From: an uncultured Collinsella sp.
GTDB lineage: Bacteria > Actinomycetota > Coriobacteriia > Coriobacteriales > Coriobacteriaceae
Length of the DNA: 48,695 bases
Direction: 5' to 3'
Assembly (NCBI GenBank): GCA_958445065.1
Contig: CAUCQW010000019.1
Location: forward strand, 1-48,695
The notes under the pieces were generated by a model that was given only the letters and a program-made list of their open reading frames with translations, ran no database searches and had not been told where the DNA came from. Made by a program: the position numbers and the translations under genes. Below are positions 23,615 to 32,003 of this stretch, piece after piece. Each line of letters begins with the position of its first letter. Position 1 is the first letter of the stretch.

Positions 23615-24802
23615 ATGACCGAGCTCCAAGAACTCCGTCGCTATCGGCGCGACTTGCACAGGATCCCGGAGCTCGACTTCGATCTTCCACAGACTATCGC
23701 TTATATTGAGGGCGTGTTGAGGCCGCTCGCCTGCGAGGTGACCCATCCGTGTCCCAGCTGTGTCTGCGCTTTCTTCGATGCCGGTACGGACGCCGCGCAT
23801 GCTACGGCGATTCGCGCCGACATGGATGCCCTGCCCATCGCGGAGGCAACGGGCGCGGCCTTTGCCTCGACGCATCCCGGCAAGATGCATGCGTGCGGTC
23901 ACGACGGTCACATGGCCATGGCGCTCGCGGCGGCGACTTTTGTCGACCGAGCGGTTCGTGAGCAGCCGGGTGCCATCAAGCGCAACGTGCTCTTTGTGTT
24001 TCAGCCGGCCGAGGAAACGACCGGTGGCGCCAAGACGGTGTGTGAGAGCGGCGTATTCGAGCGCTATGGGGCAGATCGCATTTTTGGCTTCCATGTGTGG
24101 CCCGATCTGCCTGCCGGCACGTTGGCGAGTTGTTCCGGTCCGCTGCTGGCGCGTTCGAGCGAGACGCATATCCATATTCACGGTACGAGCATCCACATCG
24201 CTAAGACCTATGGTGTGCCGGTTGGGGAGTCGCACGATGCCGCGTTGGCGGCAGCGAAGTTTTTGGTTGCCGAGCGCGAGCTGATGGACGAGCTGGGCAC
24301 CGACGAGCCCTGTATCGGTAAGTTTGGTCTGCTGCAGGCCGGTACCGTCTGCAACGCGGTGGCGGGGGAGGCCCATGTTGCCGGCAGCCTGCGTGTGTTT
24401 ACGGACGACATGTTCGACCGTGCGCGTGAGGGTGTGCGCCGCGTGCTTGATGAGGCATGCGCCGCAACGGGCTGCGCATATGACCTCGATTTTGCCGAGG
24501 GCTATCCGCCGGTCGACAACGACCCCGAGCTGTTTGCCAACATCATGCCTGCCTTGCCCGAGCTGCAACTTGTGGACGAGCCGCTGCTGATCGCCGAGGA
24601 TTTCGCGTTCTATCAGCGCCATCTGCCGGGCGTGTTTTTCCTGCTGGGTACGGGTATGCCAGAGGACCAAGACAACCCGAGTGATTCGGATGGCTGCCCC
24701 GCTTATGCCACAAGCGCTCTGCATACCGATAGCATGCTCTTCGACGAGGAGATTCTTCTCAAAGGCTTCGATGTCTACAAACGATTACTTTCGCTTGACT
24801 AA
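23615..24802 (+). CDS. M20 family metallopeptidase/amidohydrolase (candidate N-acetyl-DAP deacetylase)
   Basis: The ATG at 23615 is preceded by AAAGGA; 395 residues. M20D motifs: AIRADMDALPIAEATG, MHACGHDGHMAMAL (metal ligands), VFVFQPAEETTGGAK (catalytic Glu pair), FGFHVWPDLPAGTLA, the dimerisation insert, and LLIAEDFAFYQRHLPGVFFL. Family members deacylate N-acetyl amino acids, including N-acetyl-LL-diaminopimelate in Bacillus. Because it diverges from the lysA-dapA-dapB-dapH operon and the acetyl route needs exactly this activity, that role is inferred; hippurate-type or amino-acid N-acyl substrates remain possible. It is not under the lysine riboswitch itself. Confidence 0.85.
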   Translation: MTELQELRRYRRDLHRIPELDFDLPQTIAYIEGVLRPLACEVTHPCPSCVCAFFDAGTDAAHATAIRADMDALPIAEATGAAFASTHPGKMHACGHDGHMAMALAAATFVDRAVREQPGAIKRNVLFVFQPAEETTGGAKTVCESGVFERYGADRIFGFHVWPDLPAGTLASCSGPLLARSSETHIHIHGTSIHIAKTYGVPVGESHDAALAAAKFLVAERELMDELGTDEPCIGKFGLLQAGTVCNAVAGEAHVAGSLRVFTDDMFDRAREGVRRVLDEACAATGCAYDLDFAEGYPPVDNDPELFANIMPALPELQLVDEPLLIAEDFAFYQRHLPGVFFLLGTGMPEDQDNPSDSDGCPAYATSALHTDSMLFDEEILLKGFDVYKRLLSLD

Positions 24803-24847
24803 GGCGTGAAGGACTATTTGTTCTAGAAAACACGAACAAACGTACGA

Positions 24848-24853
24848 TATAAT
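24848..24853 (+). promoter_or_regulatory. -10 box of the higBA promoter
   Basis: A perfect TATAAT lies 52 bases upstream of the higB start, with no good -35 at the usual spacing. Confidence 0.5.
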
Positions 24854-24880
24854 AGAGATGTAAGTCTATAGAAACGTTTG

Positions 24881-24893
24881 ACGTTACTAACGT
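24881..24893 (+). promoter_or_regulatory. Palindrome upstream of higB, candidate antitoxin operator
   Basis: ACGTTA-C-TAACGT is a perfect palindrome 11 bases before the higB start codon, a usual position for HigA-type autoregulation. Confidence 0.5.
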
Positions 24894-24904
24894 AAGGCGA
24901 TACT

Positions 24905-25186
24905 ATGATTGCATCGTATAAAGATGAGGATACCGAACGCTTTGCCATGGGTGTGCGGGTCAGGAGGTTCGTGCCCTTTGAGCGCGTTGCGCTGAGGAAG
25001 ATTCGCCAACTGCAGGTTTGTGCTTCGCTTGATGATCTTCGCGTTCCGCCGGGCAACCGCCTGGAAGCTTTGAAGGGCGATCGTGCCGGTCAATATAGCA
25101 TCCGTGTTAACGAGCGCTATCGGGTCTGTTTTGAGTGGAGACAGGAGATGGCTTGGAATGTCGAAATCGTCGATTATCACAAGTGA
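24905..25186 (+). CDS. higB: HigB-like toxin (RelE superfamily mRNA interferase)
   Basis: 93 residues, typical for HigB. The fold signature is present: ERVALRKIRQLQVCASLDDL, RVPPGNRLEALKGDRAGQYS, IRVNERYRVCFEWR, then VEIVDYHK. HigB toxins cleave translated mRNA on the ribosome. The toxin gene comes before the antitoxin and overlaps it by 29 bases, the usual higBA order. An upstream palindrome could serve autoregulation. The ribosome binding site is weak (AAGGCG). Confidence 0.9.
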   Translation: MIASYKDEDTERFAMGVRVRRFVPFERVALRKIRQLQVCASLDDLRVPPGNRLEALKGDRAGQYSIRVNERYRVCFEWRQEMAWNVEIVDYHK

Positions 25187-25499
25187 TGAGACCTCGGCCG
25201 ATTTGCTGTCGCCGGTGACCCCTGGTGAGCTTCTCAAAGAGGAGTTTCTTGTTCCCATGGGCATTTCTCAATATCGCCTTGCGAAAGAGACCGGGATTCC
25301 GGCTCAGCGTATCGGGCAGATTGTCTTGGGAAAACGTCGCGTGACGGCCGACACCGACCTCCGTCTTTGCCGTTATTTTGGCCTGACGGATGGTTATTGG
25401 CTGCGCGCTCAGGTGGCGTTTGACCTTGAGGTCGAGAAAAGGCGGATCGAACCGGAACTCGATAAGATCGTTCCTGTTCAGCAGGCCATCGCACTGTAG
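25158..25499 (+). CDS. higA: HigA-like antitoxin (XRE-type HTH)
   Basis: The ATG at 25158 overlaps the end of higB; 113 residues. The HigA pattern SPVTPGELLKEEFLVPMGIS is followed by the HTH QYRLAKETGIPAQRIGQIVLGKRRVT and DLRLCRYFGLTDGYWLRAQVAFDLE. It neutralises HigB and should repress the shared promoter. Slightly longer at the N-terminus than usual. Confidence 0.92.
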   Translation: MSKSSIITSDETSADLLSPVTPGELLKEEFLVPMGISQYRLAKETGIPAQRIGQIVLGKRRVTADTDLRLCRYFGLTDGYWLRAQVAFDLEVEKRRIEPELDKIVPVQQAIAL

Positions 25500-25527
25500 T
25501 GCTCAGAGATGATGGGGTGGCGCGGCG

Positions 25528-25851
25528 ATGAAGCGACGCCGACAGTCTGCTGTATATAGTCCGGGCGGTTGCGGGTGCGGCTTGCTGCTGCTCCCGGTCA
25601 TCGCTGTGAGCATTGGCGTAATGTTTGCGCTTGCCGGGTTGGCAGCAGCGGCACTCGTGTTGCTGATTGTGGCCATTGGCGTGACGATTTGGCTTTGCCG
25701 CAATCGCGAGCAACGCCGTGCCGACGGTAAAACCACTGTCGGCTGGGTCGTCTTCCTGATTATTGCGTACCCGCTGAGTGCCAGCTACCTGGTGTTCTTT
25801 GTCCTGTTGATGATCAGCGCCTTTACTGGGGAATCCGTAACGGTGGGTTGA
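25528..25851 (+). CDS. Small membrane protein, unknown
   Basis: 107 residues starting at the ATG at 25528, 28 bases after higA. After a basic N-terminus (MKRRRQS) comes GGCGCGLLLLPVIAVSIGVM, then a second hydrophobic run to about residue 55, a basic loop NREQRRADGK, and a third or fourth membrane segment (WVVFLIIAYPLSASYLVFFV). No family recognised. Its closeness to higBA suggests co-transcription. Confidence 0.65.
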   Translation: MKRRRQSAVYSPGGCGCGLLLLPVIAVSIGVMFALAGLAAAALVLLIVAIGVTIWLCRNREQRRADGKTTVGWVVFLIIAYPLSASYLVFFVLLMISAFTGESVTVG

Positions 25852-26015
25852 CGCGCTGCCAGCAGACGGTTGCGCAAAGTGCGTTTGCTCGGCGTTTGGA
25901 TAACTGCATTGGCCGTTTACTGCAGCCTTAGCTCTCAGCTAATGAATTCAAGTTCAATCCTTTCTACGATGTGCTGTGTGCCGGCGCGGTAGCCGGATCG
26001 TAGGAAGGATGAATA

Positions 26016-26459
26016 ATGGCAAAAGAGGGAAAGAAGCCGATCGGCAAGATTGTCCTAGGCGTCATCGTGGTGCTGGTTATCGTCGGTGCCGTGGGCTCTA
26101 TGGGTGGCAATTCAACCGATTCGTCTGCGAGCGATTCGGCAAAACCTGCCGAGGCGACACAGCAGGCTGAGGAGCAAAAAGAACCGCAAGAACCGTATAC
26201 CATTGCTGATGAGGCTGAAGACACCTCCAATCAGTTTGCCTATAAGATCACGGGCACGCTGACCAATAACACGGACAAGGAAAAGAGCTACATTCAGATT
26301 GAGTATGTTCTGTATGATGCCGATGGCAACCAGGTTGGAACGGCTCTTGCAAACACCAATCATCTGAAGGCGGGCGGCTCCTGGAAGTTCGAGGCGCTGG
26401 GTACAGTGTCTCCCGACCAGGTTGCTAGCTGGGAGCGTTCGGACGTAAGTGGTTTCTAG
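26016..26459 (+). CDS. Membrane-anchored FxLYD-domain protein
   Basis: 147 residues. The N-terminus has a membrane segment (GKIVLGVIVVLVIVGAVGS, about residues 10-28), then a low-complexity acidic linker (STDSSASDSAKPAEATQQAE) and an extracellular domain from about residue 65: YKITGTLTNNTDKEKSYIQI, EYVLYDADGNQVGTAL and KAGGSWKFEALG. That is the FxLYD immunoglobulin-like fold found in secreted Gram-positive proteins. Role unknown; probably envelope-exposed. Confidence 0.8.
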   Translation: MAKEGKKPIGKIVLGVIVVLVIVGAVGSMGGNSTDSSASDSAKPAEATQQAEEQKEPQEPYTIADEAEDTSNQFAYKITGTLTNNTDKEKSYIQIEYVLYDADGNQVGTALANTNHLKAGGSWKFEALGTVSPDQVASWERSDVSGF

Positions 26460-26491
26460 CATGTTGCATGCACTGGGGGAGGTGAAGCCGT

Positions 26492-26914
26492 ATGCCCGAT
26501 AAAAAGCTGACCGAGGAGTTGCTCAATGAGCTTCTCGATGCGCCGAACATCGATGGCTATATCAGGGAGCACGACTTTGCCGCCCCGTCGCTTTCGGACT
26601 ACCTGAAGCAGCTACTGCAGGAAAAGGGCTTGGAGCGTTCGCGCGTGGTTCGCATGGCCGATCTCAATGAGACCTTTGGCTATCAGATCTTTACCGGCGC
26701 GCGTCATCCGAGTCGCAATAAGGTGCTGCAGATTGCCTTTGCGATGGCGCTGACGCTCAAAGAGACCAACCGTGCGCTGACGGCTGCCGGGGTAAGCGTC
26801 CTTAACTGCAAGGACCACCGCGATGCGATTATCATCTTTTGCATCGATCGCGGGTGCAGCCTCCAAAAGGTCAACGAGGAGCTGTATCGCTTTGGCGAGG
26901 AGACGGTGAGTTAG
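26492..26914 (+). CDS. XRE-like helix-turn-helix protein
   Basis: 140 residues, with GGGGGAGG-type ribosome binding site upstream of the ATG at 26492. After a short N-terminal helix (LTEELLNELLDAPN) the segment SLSDYLKQLLQEKGLERSRV, VRMADLNETFGYQIFTGARH and SRNKVLQIAFAMALTLKETN reads as an XRE-type HTH. The C-terminus (AIIIFCIDRGCSLQKVNEEL) is a helix pair. The kinase gene follows 86 bases later in the same direction, so it may be the kinase's substrate or effector; that is inferred from context only. Confidence 0.7.
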   Translation: MPDKKLTEELLNELLDAPNIDGYIREHDFAAPSLSDYLKQLLQEKGLERSRVVRMADLNETFGYQIFTGARHPSRNKVLQIAFAMALTLKETNRALTAAGVSVLNCKDHRDAIIIFCIDRGCSLQKVNEELYRFGEETVS

Positions 26915-27000
26915 CGGCTGATATCTGAGCCGGTGGAGCTGTCGAACAACGATGCAAACGAACGGGGCGCGGATGCCATGGGGTGTCTGCGCCCTGCGCT

Positions 27001-28392
27001 ATGATGGAAGCTATGGATACTCAGACCCCAACATATTCCAATGACGAGCTGACCGCAGCGCTTGCCGAGCACCTGGCGTCGCTCGATCGCGACGACAGCT
27101 ATCGCGTGGAGCGTGTACTTAAGCGCTCGTCCGTTGAAACAACCGAGCTCGTGTACTTTGAAGGAACCGGCGGTGGTTCGCTCGGCCCCTTTGTCCGTAA
27201 GCGCATCGATGCTTCGGCTCAAATCGGTGGGGCATACGGGCGTCTGTTTGCCGCTCAGCGGGCAGGTAGGCGTTTTGAGCACCTGCCCAGAATCGTCGAT
27301 TGTCGTCGTGCGGGCGACGAGCTCAACGTGGTTATGGAATACATCGAAGGGGAGACACTCGGGGCGCTGGTGGACCGTCTGGGAGCCACCCCCGATTATG
27401 CGCACGAATTGTATCCTGCCCTATGCGATGCCGTGGGCGAGCTCCACGCCGGTTTTGCGATGGCGGGGGAGACGTCGGCGCCGGTGATCCATCGCGACCT
27501 CAAGCCGTCGAATATCATCATGACAGGTGCCAACTATACGCCTGATGACGGTCTGACGTTTTCGTCGCTGGTGATTATCGACTTGGGGATCGCGCGCGTA
27601 TGGCGCGATGGCGCCGATGCCGACACCATCAAGTTTGGGACACGGCCCTATGCGCCGCCCGAGCAGTATGGGTTTGGGCAGACGAGCGTGCGAAGCGACG
27701 TCTACGCACTTGGCGCCCTGTTGTTCTTCTGCTTGACGGGAGTCGACCCTAAACCAGGGCTCGACATGCGCGAGCAATGCGAGGCGCGTGGCATTCCCAC
27801 CCCACTTGCCGATGTCATCTGCATGTCGATGGCGCTCGACCCGGCCAAGCGTTTTGCGAGCGCGGAAGCGTTGGGACGGGCGACGCGCGCGGCATACGAT
27901 CTGAGTCGCCCCGTGCGGCCTCCTGCGCCTGCGCCTGTCCGTACTCCGGCCTCGGAGACGGTGTTGACGCCCCAAGGGCTCCAGAACCCCACAGGGCTTC
28001 CTAGGCCTGCCGCCTCCGCTGCATGCGGTTTGCTCTCTCGCGTTCCGGAGTCTCTGGGGCGTATTTGGAATACGCTCGTCTGCTTCTCGCTGCTTGTGTT
28101 CTTTGCCGGAAGTCACTTTGCCGTCTTTCACCCCACGGGAGCAAACCAAAGCTACCCGACGTGGCTTCTCATAATCGAGTATTTTTTCTTTGTCGATGGC
28201 CTTATGGTGCTTATGCATTTTGCGCTGCTCGATAAGCGCCGTCTTCGTCGGCGATTCGCACTGCTCGACAGCTATCGCGGCAAGAAACTCGCGAAACTCT
28301 GGCTCAAGGCATTGGGTGTGCTGCTCCTATGCATGATCGTCATAGTCGCGGTTGCCAATGCGACCGGCGTTGTCGATACCTCCGCTACCTAA
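27001..28392 (+). CDS. Membrane Ser/Thr protein kinase (PknB-like)
   Basis: About 463 residues; in-frame ATGs at 27001, 27004 and 27013 are all possible and none has a clear ribosome binding site. The kinase core has the beta-3 lysine region FVRKRIDAS, the catalytic loop VIHRDLKPSNIIM, the metal motif DLGIAR, FGTRPYAPPEQYGFGQ in the activation segment, and SDVYALGALLFFCLTG. The usual glycine-rich loop is degenerate. After a Pro-rich linker (about residues 300-345) there are at least three membrane segments at the C-terminus, and no extracellular PASTA domains. It is thus an atypical membrane-tethered kinase with a short extracytoplasmic part. An HTH protein precedes it. Confidence 0.85.
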   Translation: MMEAMDTQTPTYSNDELTAALAEHLASLDRDDSYRVERVLKRSSVETTELVYFEGTGGGSLGPFVRKRIDASAQIGGAYGRLFAAQRAGRRFEHLPRIVDCRRAGDELNVVMEYIEGETLGALVDRLGATPDYAHELYPALCDAVGELHAGFAMAGETSAPVIHRDLKPSNIIMTGANYTPDDGLTFSSLVIIDLGIARVWRDGADADTIKFGTRPYAPPEQYGFGQTSVRSDVYALGALLFFCLTGVDPKPGLDMREQCEARGIPTPLADVICMSMALDPAKRFASAEALGRATRAAYDLSRPVRPPAPAPVRTPASETVLTPQGLQNPTGLPRPAASAACGLLSRVPESLGRIWNTLVCFSLLVFFAGSHFAVFHPTGANQSYPTWLLIIEYFFFVDGLMVLMHFALLDKRRLRRRFALLDSYRGKKLAKLWLKALGVLLLCMIVIVAVANATGVVDTSAT

Positions 28393-28396
28393 AAGA

Positions 28397-28419
28397 AAAG
28401 GGCCCCATTGGGGCCCTTT
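28397..28419. terminator. Bidirectional terminator between kinase and peptidoglycan hydrolase genes
   Basis: AAAGGGCCCC (28397-28406) and GGGGCCCTTT (28410-28419) form a 10-bp perfect stem with a three-base loop, serving both convergent genes. Confidence 0.85.
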
Positions 28420-28429
28420 GCAGTTGCAC

Positions 28430-29563
28430 TTAGATGCGGTTCATCTGAGCGGCGACTTTGTTGTACCAGTCCTGCCACGTGGGCGGGCAGTACTTTTTGG
28501 CCGCAGCCGGGGTAAGGGTGGAGCCGTAGTTGGCGCCCAGATAGGCAACGTGAGCGGAGATGCCCTCGCTCCAGCTGCCAAAGCTGCGCCAACCGCCGCC
28601 ACGTGCACTCCAGCCCCAGGCGTTATAAGAATTGGCGCAATAAGCACCCTTGGTGCTCTCGATGCAGGCGATGGCGGGGGACCAACGGGGGTCGACACCG
28701 GTATTCCAAGCGGCGACGGCAAAGTTATAGCCCTGGCCTGCCATAGGGGAGCCGGCGAGATAATTGTCGATGCGGCTCGTCCACTCATTAATGAACGAAT
28801 CGTAATCGGAGCTACCGGTATTGGAGTTGTTCACCGTGGTGTCGATGGTGGTGTTGGTGTTGGTGGCCTGGCTGCTGGAATTGCTGCCGCTTACGCCCTC
28901 GCCCGAGAGCTTCTCGGCGGCAGCGGCCTTATCGGCCTCAAGCTTGGCAAGCTCGGCGGCATTTTCCTGCTCGGCTTTTGCCTGTGCCTCGCTGCGGAGC
29001 TGCTGGGCCTGTGCCAGCGCATCCTCGGCGTTTTTCTGCTCCGCCTCAAGCTGAGACTTGGCCTGCTGGAGCTCGGCCTTGTTCTGCTCGAGTTCGGTTT
29101 GCATGCTATTGAGCTCTTCGATCTCGTCGACGCTCGAGCTCGTGATCTGGTTGGTGTATTTGCAGGTCGTGATGAACTCACCCAGGCTCTGCGCGTTGAC
29201 CAGGAAGCTCACGATGGGATTGGTGCCCTTCTGATACTTGTACAGATCGCGCATGGCAGAGCTTGCCTTGGCCTGCTGCTCGGGAAGCTTAGCCTCGATT
29301 TCCTCGATGCTTGCCTCATTGGAGTCAATCTGCTTTTGCAGGTCATCGAGTTTGGTGCGGGCGTCGTTGTAGGCGCTCGTGGCGGCTTCGATCTTCTGCT
29401 GGGCTGCGGAAAGCTGGTCCTGCGTTGCCTGCGAGGCGGCATACGCCGCAACGGGGGAGAGCATCGGCGAGGCCGTCAGCGCAACGGCGAGCGCGGCGCT
29501 CGTGATGATACGAGCCGGCTTCGACGCAATGAGCGCTGCGGTGCGATGATTCGAATGCTGCAT
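28430..29563 (-). CDS. Secreted coiled-coil peptidoglycan hydrolase (lysozyme-like C-terminal domain)
   Basis: Start at the ATG at 29563 with AGAGGG upstream (the frame extends to a TTG without support); 377 residues. The signal peptide (SAALAVALTASPMLSPVAAY, cleavage near AYA-AS) is followed by a coiled coil of about 170 residues (QDQLSAAQQKIEAATSAYND onward), as in PcsB and CwlO, a Ser/Thr linker, and a C-terminal domain with GVDPRWSPAIACIESTKGAY, NSYNAWGWSARGGGWRSFG, and WSEGISAHVAYLG. That last part resembles lysozyme-like muramidase/transglycosylase folds (Glu in CIES). PcsB-type proteins separate daughter cells under FtsEX control; such a role is inferred. Confidence 0.85.
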   Translation of the reverse strand: MQHSNHRTAALIASKPARIITSAALAVALTASPMLSPVAAYAASQATQDQLSAAQQKIEAATSAYNDARTKLDDLQKQIDSNEASIEEIEAKLPEQQAKASSAMRDLYKYQKGTNPIVSFLVNAQSLGEFITTCKYTNQITSSSVDEIEELNSMQTELEQNKAELQQAKSQLEAEQKNAEDALAQAQQLRSEAQAKAEQENAAELAKLEADKAAAAEKLSGEGVSGSNSSSQATNTNTTIDTTVNNSNTGSSDYDSFINEWTSRIDNYLAGSPMAGQGYNFAVAAWNTGVDPRWSPAIACIESTKGAYCANSYNAWGWSARGGGWRSFGSWSEGISAHVAYLGANYGSTLTPAAAKKYCPPTWQDWYNKVAAQMNRI

Positions 29564-29633
29564 CCAGTCCCTCTGCAATCAATCGTAGGTTATGGTTCGA
29601 ACGGTATTCTACTACTGCTTTCGACCTCAACTT

Positions 29634-29670
29634 GAACCTTAAAGGTTCCAAAGGGTCAAGTTGAACTTGA
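29634..29670. promoter_or_regulatory. Two palindromes upstream of the peptidoglycan hydrolase gene
   Basis: GAACCTT-A-AAGGTTC (29634-29648) and TCAAGTT-G-AACTTGA (29656-29670) are perfect palindromes with 7-base arms only seven bases apart. Further half-sites (CTCAACTTGAA at 29627, GAGTTCAACTT near 29719) surround them. They lie 70-110 bases upstream of the hydrolase start and are candidate operators. Confidence 0.45.
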
Positions 29671-29797
29671 GGCTTTGGCTTTGACCTGCAGTTATGATGA
29701 ATTGTTGAGAAACCATAGAGTTCAACTTTAACGTTACGGGGGCCTGTTTAAGAGGAACTTTGGGCTGTAAAAGCTATCTCAACGTGGGGTTTTACAA

Positions 29798-30430
29798 CTA
29801 CAGCGTGCCCTCCTGGCGAGCCTGCTCAATCTCTTCGAGCGCCTCGGCGGGGGTGAACGAGCAAGTGCCGTCGCCGAGCTTGACCACCTGGATTTCGTCG
29901 CCGGTATGGACCTCTCCGCCCTTTAGTACCACGCCGAAAACGCCCTCGTGGGGAAAGATGCAGTCGCCGGCGAGATAGTAGATGGCACAGCGGGTATGGC
30001 AGACTTTGCCGATCTGACTGATTTCGACGAGTACTTCGCTGCCGAGCTTGAGCTGCGTGCCCAAGGGGAGTGAGAGCAGGTTGATACCTTGGGTGGTGAA
30101 GTTCTCGCCAAAGTCGCCCTCGTGCACATCGAGCCCGCGCGCCTGCGCCGTCTGGATGGACTCCGCGGCTAAAAAAGAGACCTGGCGGTGCCAATGTCCG
30201 GCGTGCGCATCGGTAGCGAGGCCAAATTGCTCGATGACGGTGTCGCGTCCATCGGCGACGGGCGACTTGCGAGTGCCTTTGTGCTCCGACGTGTTGATTG
30301 AGACGATACGGGCAGGCCCGTTGTAAGCATCGTTTGCGGTGCGTAGGGGAGCTGCCGTCTGGGCACGATCCGCAAGTTCGCGCTTGGCGGCGTCAATGAT
30401 GGGGTTGTTGATCGGATGAGCCTGGGGCAC
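29798..30430 (-). CDS. MOSC domain protein
   Basis: 210 residues from a GTG start at 30430 with AAAGGTG upstream. The MOSC pattern is seen: GPARIVSINTSEHKGTRK, VSFLAAESI, DVHEGDFGENFTTQGINL, LPLGTQLKLGSEVLVEISQI, and the conserved cysteine in GKVCHTRCAIYYLAGDC, then GVFGVVLKGG. MOSC domains bind molybdenum cofactor or carry sulfur for it; in stand-alone form (YiiM-like) they can reduce hydroxylated substrates. No molybdopterin genes are nearby. Assignment to the family is secure, role is not. Confidence 0.88.
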   Translation of the reverse strand: MPQAHPINNPIIDAAKRELADRAQTAAPLRTANDAYNGPARIVSINTSEHKGTRKSPVADGRDTVIEQFGLATDAHAGHWHRQVSFLAAESIQTAQARGLDVHEGDFGENFTTQGINLLSLPLGTQLKLGSEVLVEISQIGKVCHTRCAIYYLAGDCIFPHEGVFGVVLKGGEVHTGDEIQVVKLGDGTCSFTPAEALEEIEQARQEGTL

Positions 30431-30662
30431 GGTGCACCTTTCGACGGGGCGGGCAACATGTTGAATCCTACAACAATGGTAGGTTCATTGCCCATTGTCA
30501 TACAACGGTGAGCGCCGTCTTTGTGCTGGCCTTCGTGCTGGACGATTACGTCGATTGCCATAGATACGGTGGAGCTTTGGGCGTCGGCGGCTTGGCACGC
30601 TAGAATAAATCAGATGCGCAAAGACCGCCCGTTGTGTGGGCAGTTCATGATAGGAAGTTTCC

Positions 30663-31919
30663 ATGGCATTGCAATTTACAGAGCGCGAGTTCATTCCCGT
30701 GCTGCTCGGTGGCGACATCAACGCCTATTCGGTGGCGCGCGCCTTCTACGAGGAGTACCAGGTCAAGAGTCTGGTCTTTGGCAAGTACCAGACGGGTCCC
30801 GCGTACCGCAGCCAGATTATCGACTACACGCCCAACGTGGATATCGATACCATGCCCGTGATGCTCAAAACCGTCAACGGCATTGCCCAAGCGCATGCCG
30901 ATAAGACGATTGTCCTTGTGGGCTGTGGCGATAACTATGTTGCCCTCGTGGCTCAGGCCAAGGATGCCCATGAGTTGGCGGATAACATCGTCGCGCCTTA
31001 CGCTCCCTACAGCATGCTCGAGCAGTGCCAGAAGAAGGAGATCTTCTACGAGCTGTGCGAGAAGCATGGCGTGCCTTATCCGCATACCTTTACCTTCACC
31101 ATGGCGATGCTGAACGACCAAGGCGAGGCACCTGCCGAGGTGCTCGACCAGATCGATTTTCCTTACCCGATGATTCTGAAGCCTTCTGACGGCATCATGT
31201 GGTGGCAGCACGAGTTCGAGGGCCAGAAGAAGGCCTATGAGATTGCCGACCGCGCCGAGCTGGAACAGGTCATTCGCGATTCGTATGCCAGCGGCTACAC
31301 TGACGACCTGATCTTGCAGGACCGCGTGCCCGGTAACGACGAGTACATGCGCGTGCTCACCAGCTATTCCGACCGCAACGGCAAGGTGCGCATGATGTGC
31401 CTGGGCCATGTGCTGCTCGAGGAGCATCAGCCCCACGGTGTCGGCAACCATGCCTGTATCATTACCGAGCCCAACGACGAGCTCATGGACGGCGTGCGCA
31501 AGTTGCTCGAGGACCTTCACTTTGTGGGCTATTCCAACTTTGACGTTAAGTACGACGAGCGCGACGGCTCGTTTAAGTTCTTCGATTTCAACACGCGCCA
31601 GGGCCGCAGCAACTACTACGTCACTAACAGTGGCTTTAACGTTGCCAAGTATGTGGTGGACGAGTATGTGTTCAACCGTCCATTTGAGCCGGAGTTTGTG
31701 ACGGCTCAGGACGAGGCCCTGTGGATGGTCGTCCCCATGGGCGTCGTCGACAAGTACGTCAAGGATCCCGAGCTGCGCGCTAAGGTGCATCGTCTGGACA
31801 AGGAGGGCAAGGGCGCCGACCCTTCGTTTATGAAGGGCGACTTTGTCTTTAACCGCTGGCTGCGCATGTGGCACACCAAGCTGCGCCACTTCAAGCTGTT
31901 CAAGACGTATTACAAGTAG
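30663..31919 (+). CDS. ATP-grasp ligase, probable D-aspartate ligase
   Basis: 418 residues. ATP-grasp features: an N-terminal Rossmann-like region (PVLLGGDINAYSVARAFYEE), IVLVGCGDNYVAL, PYPMILKPSDGIMWW (ATP-binding lysine), LILQDRVPGNDEYM, and KFFDFNTRQGRSNYYV in the metal site. The length and the presence of an aspartate racemase gene 84 bases downstream match the Enterococcus faecium Aslfm/RacA pair, where D-Asp is attached to the side chain of Lys in peptidoglycan precursors. By analogy it would build the D-Asp cross-bridge. Other carboxylate-amine ligases share the fold, so the substrate is inferred from context. Confidence 0.78.
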   Translation: MALQFTEREFIPVLLGGDINAYSVARAFYEEYQVKSLVFGKYQTGPAYRSQIIDYTPNVDIDTMPVMLKTVNGIAQAHADKTIVLVGCGDNYVALVAQAKDAHELADNIVAPYAPYSMLEQCQKKEIFYELCEKHGVPYPHTFTFTMAMLNDQGEAPAEVLDQIDFPYPMILKPSDGIMWWQHEFEGQKKAYEIADRAELEQVIRDSYASGYTDDLILQDRVPGNDEYMRVLTSYSDRNGKVRMMCLGHVLLEEHQPHGVGNHACIITEPNDELMDGVRKLLEDLHFVGYSNFDVKYDERDGSFKFFDFNTRQGRSNYYVTNSGFNVAKYVVDEYVFNRPFEPEFVTAQDEALWMVVPMGVVDKYVKDPELRAKVHRLDKEGKGADPSFMKGDFVFNRWLRMWHTKLRHFKLFKTYYK

Positions 31920-32003
31920 ATGAGCGCGGCGCCCGTCCGGTTTGCATCGGGCGGGCGCGGGTATGATACGCGCAATTGCGCAAGCGTCACCAAGGAGGCG
32001 GCG

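Noticed and set aside
24878..24906. TTGACG-17-TACTAT promoter for higB
   Set aside because: The -10 box would overlap the higB start codon at 24905, so transcription could not include the start; the TATAAT at 24848-24853 is preferred.
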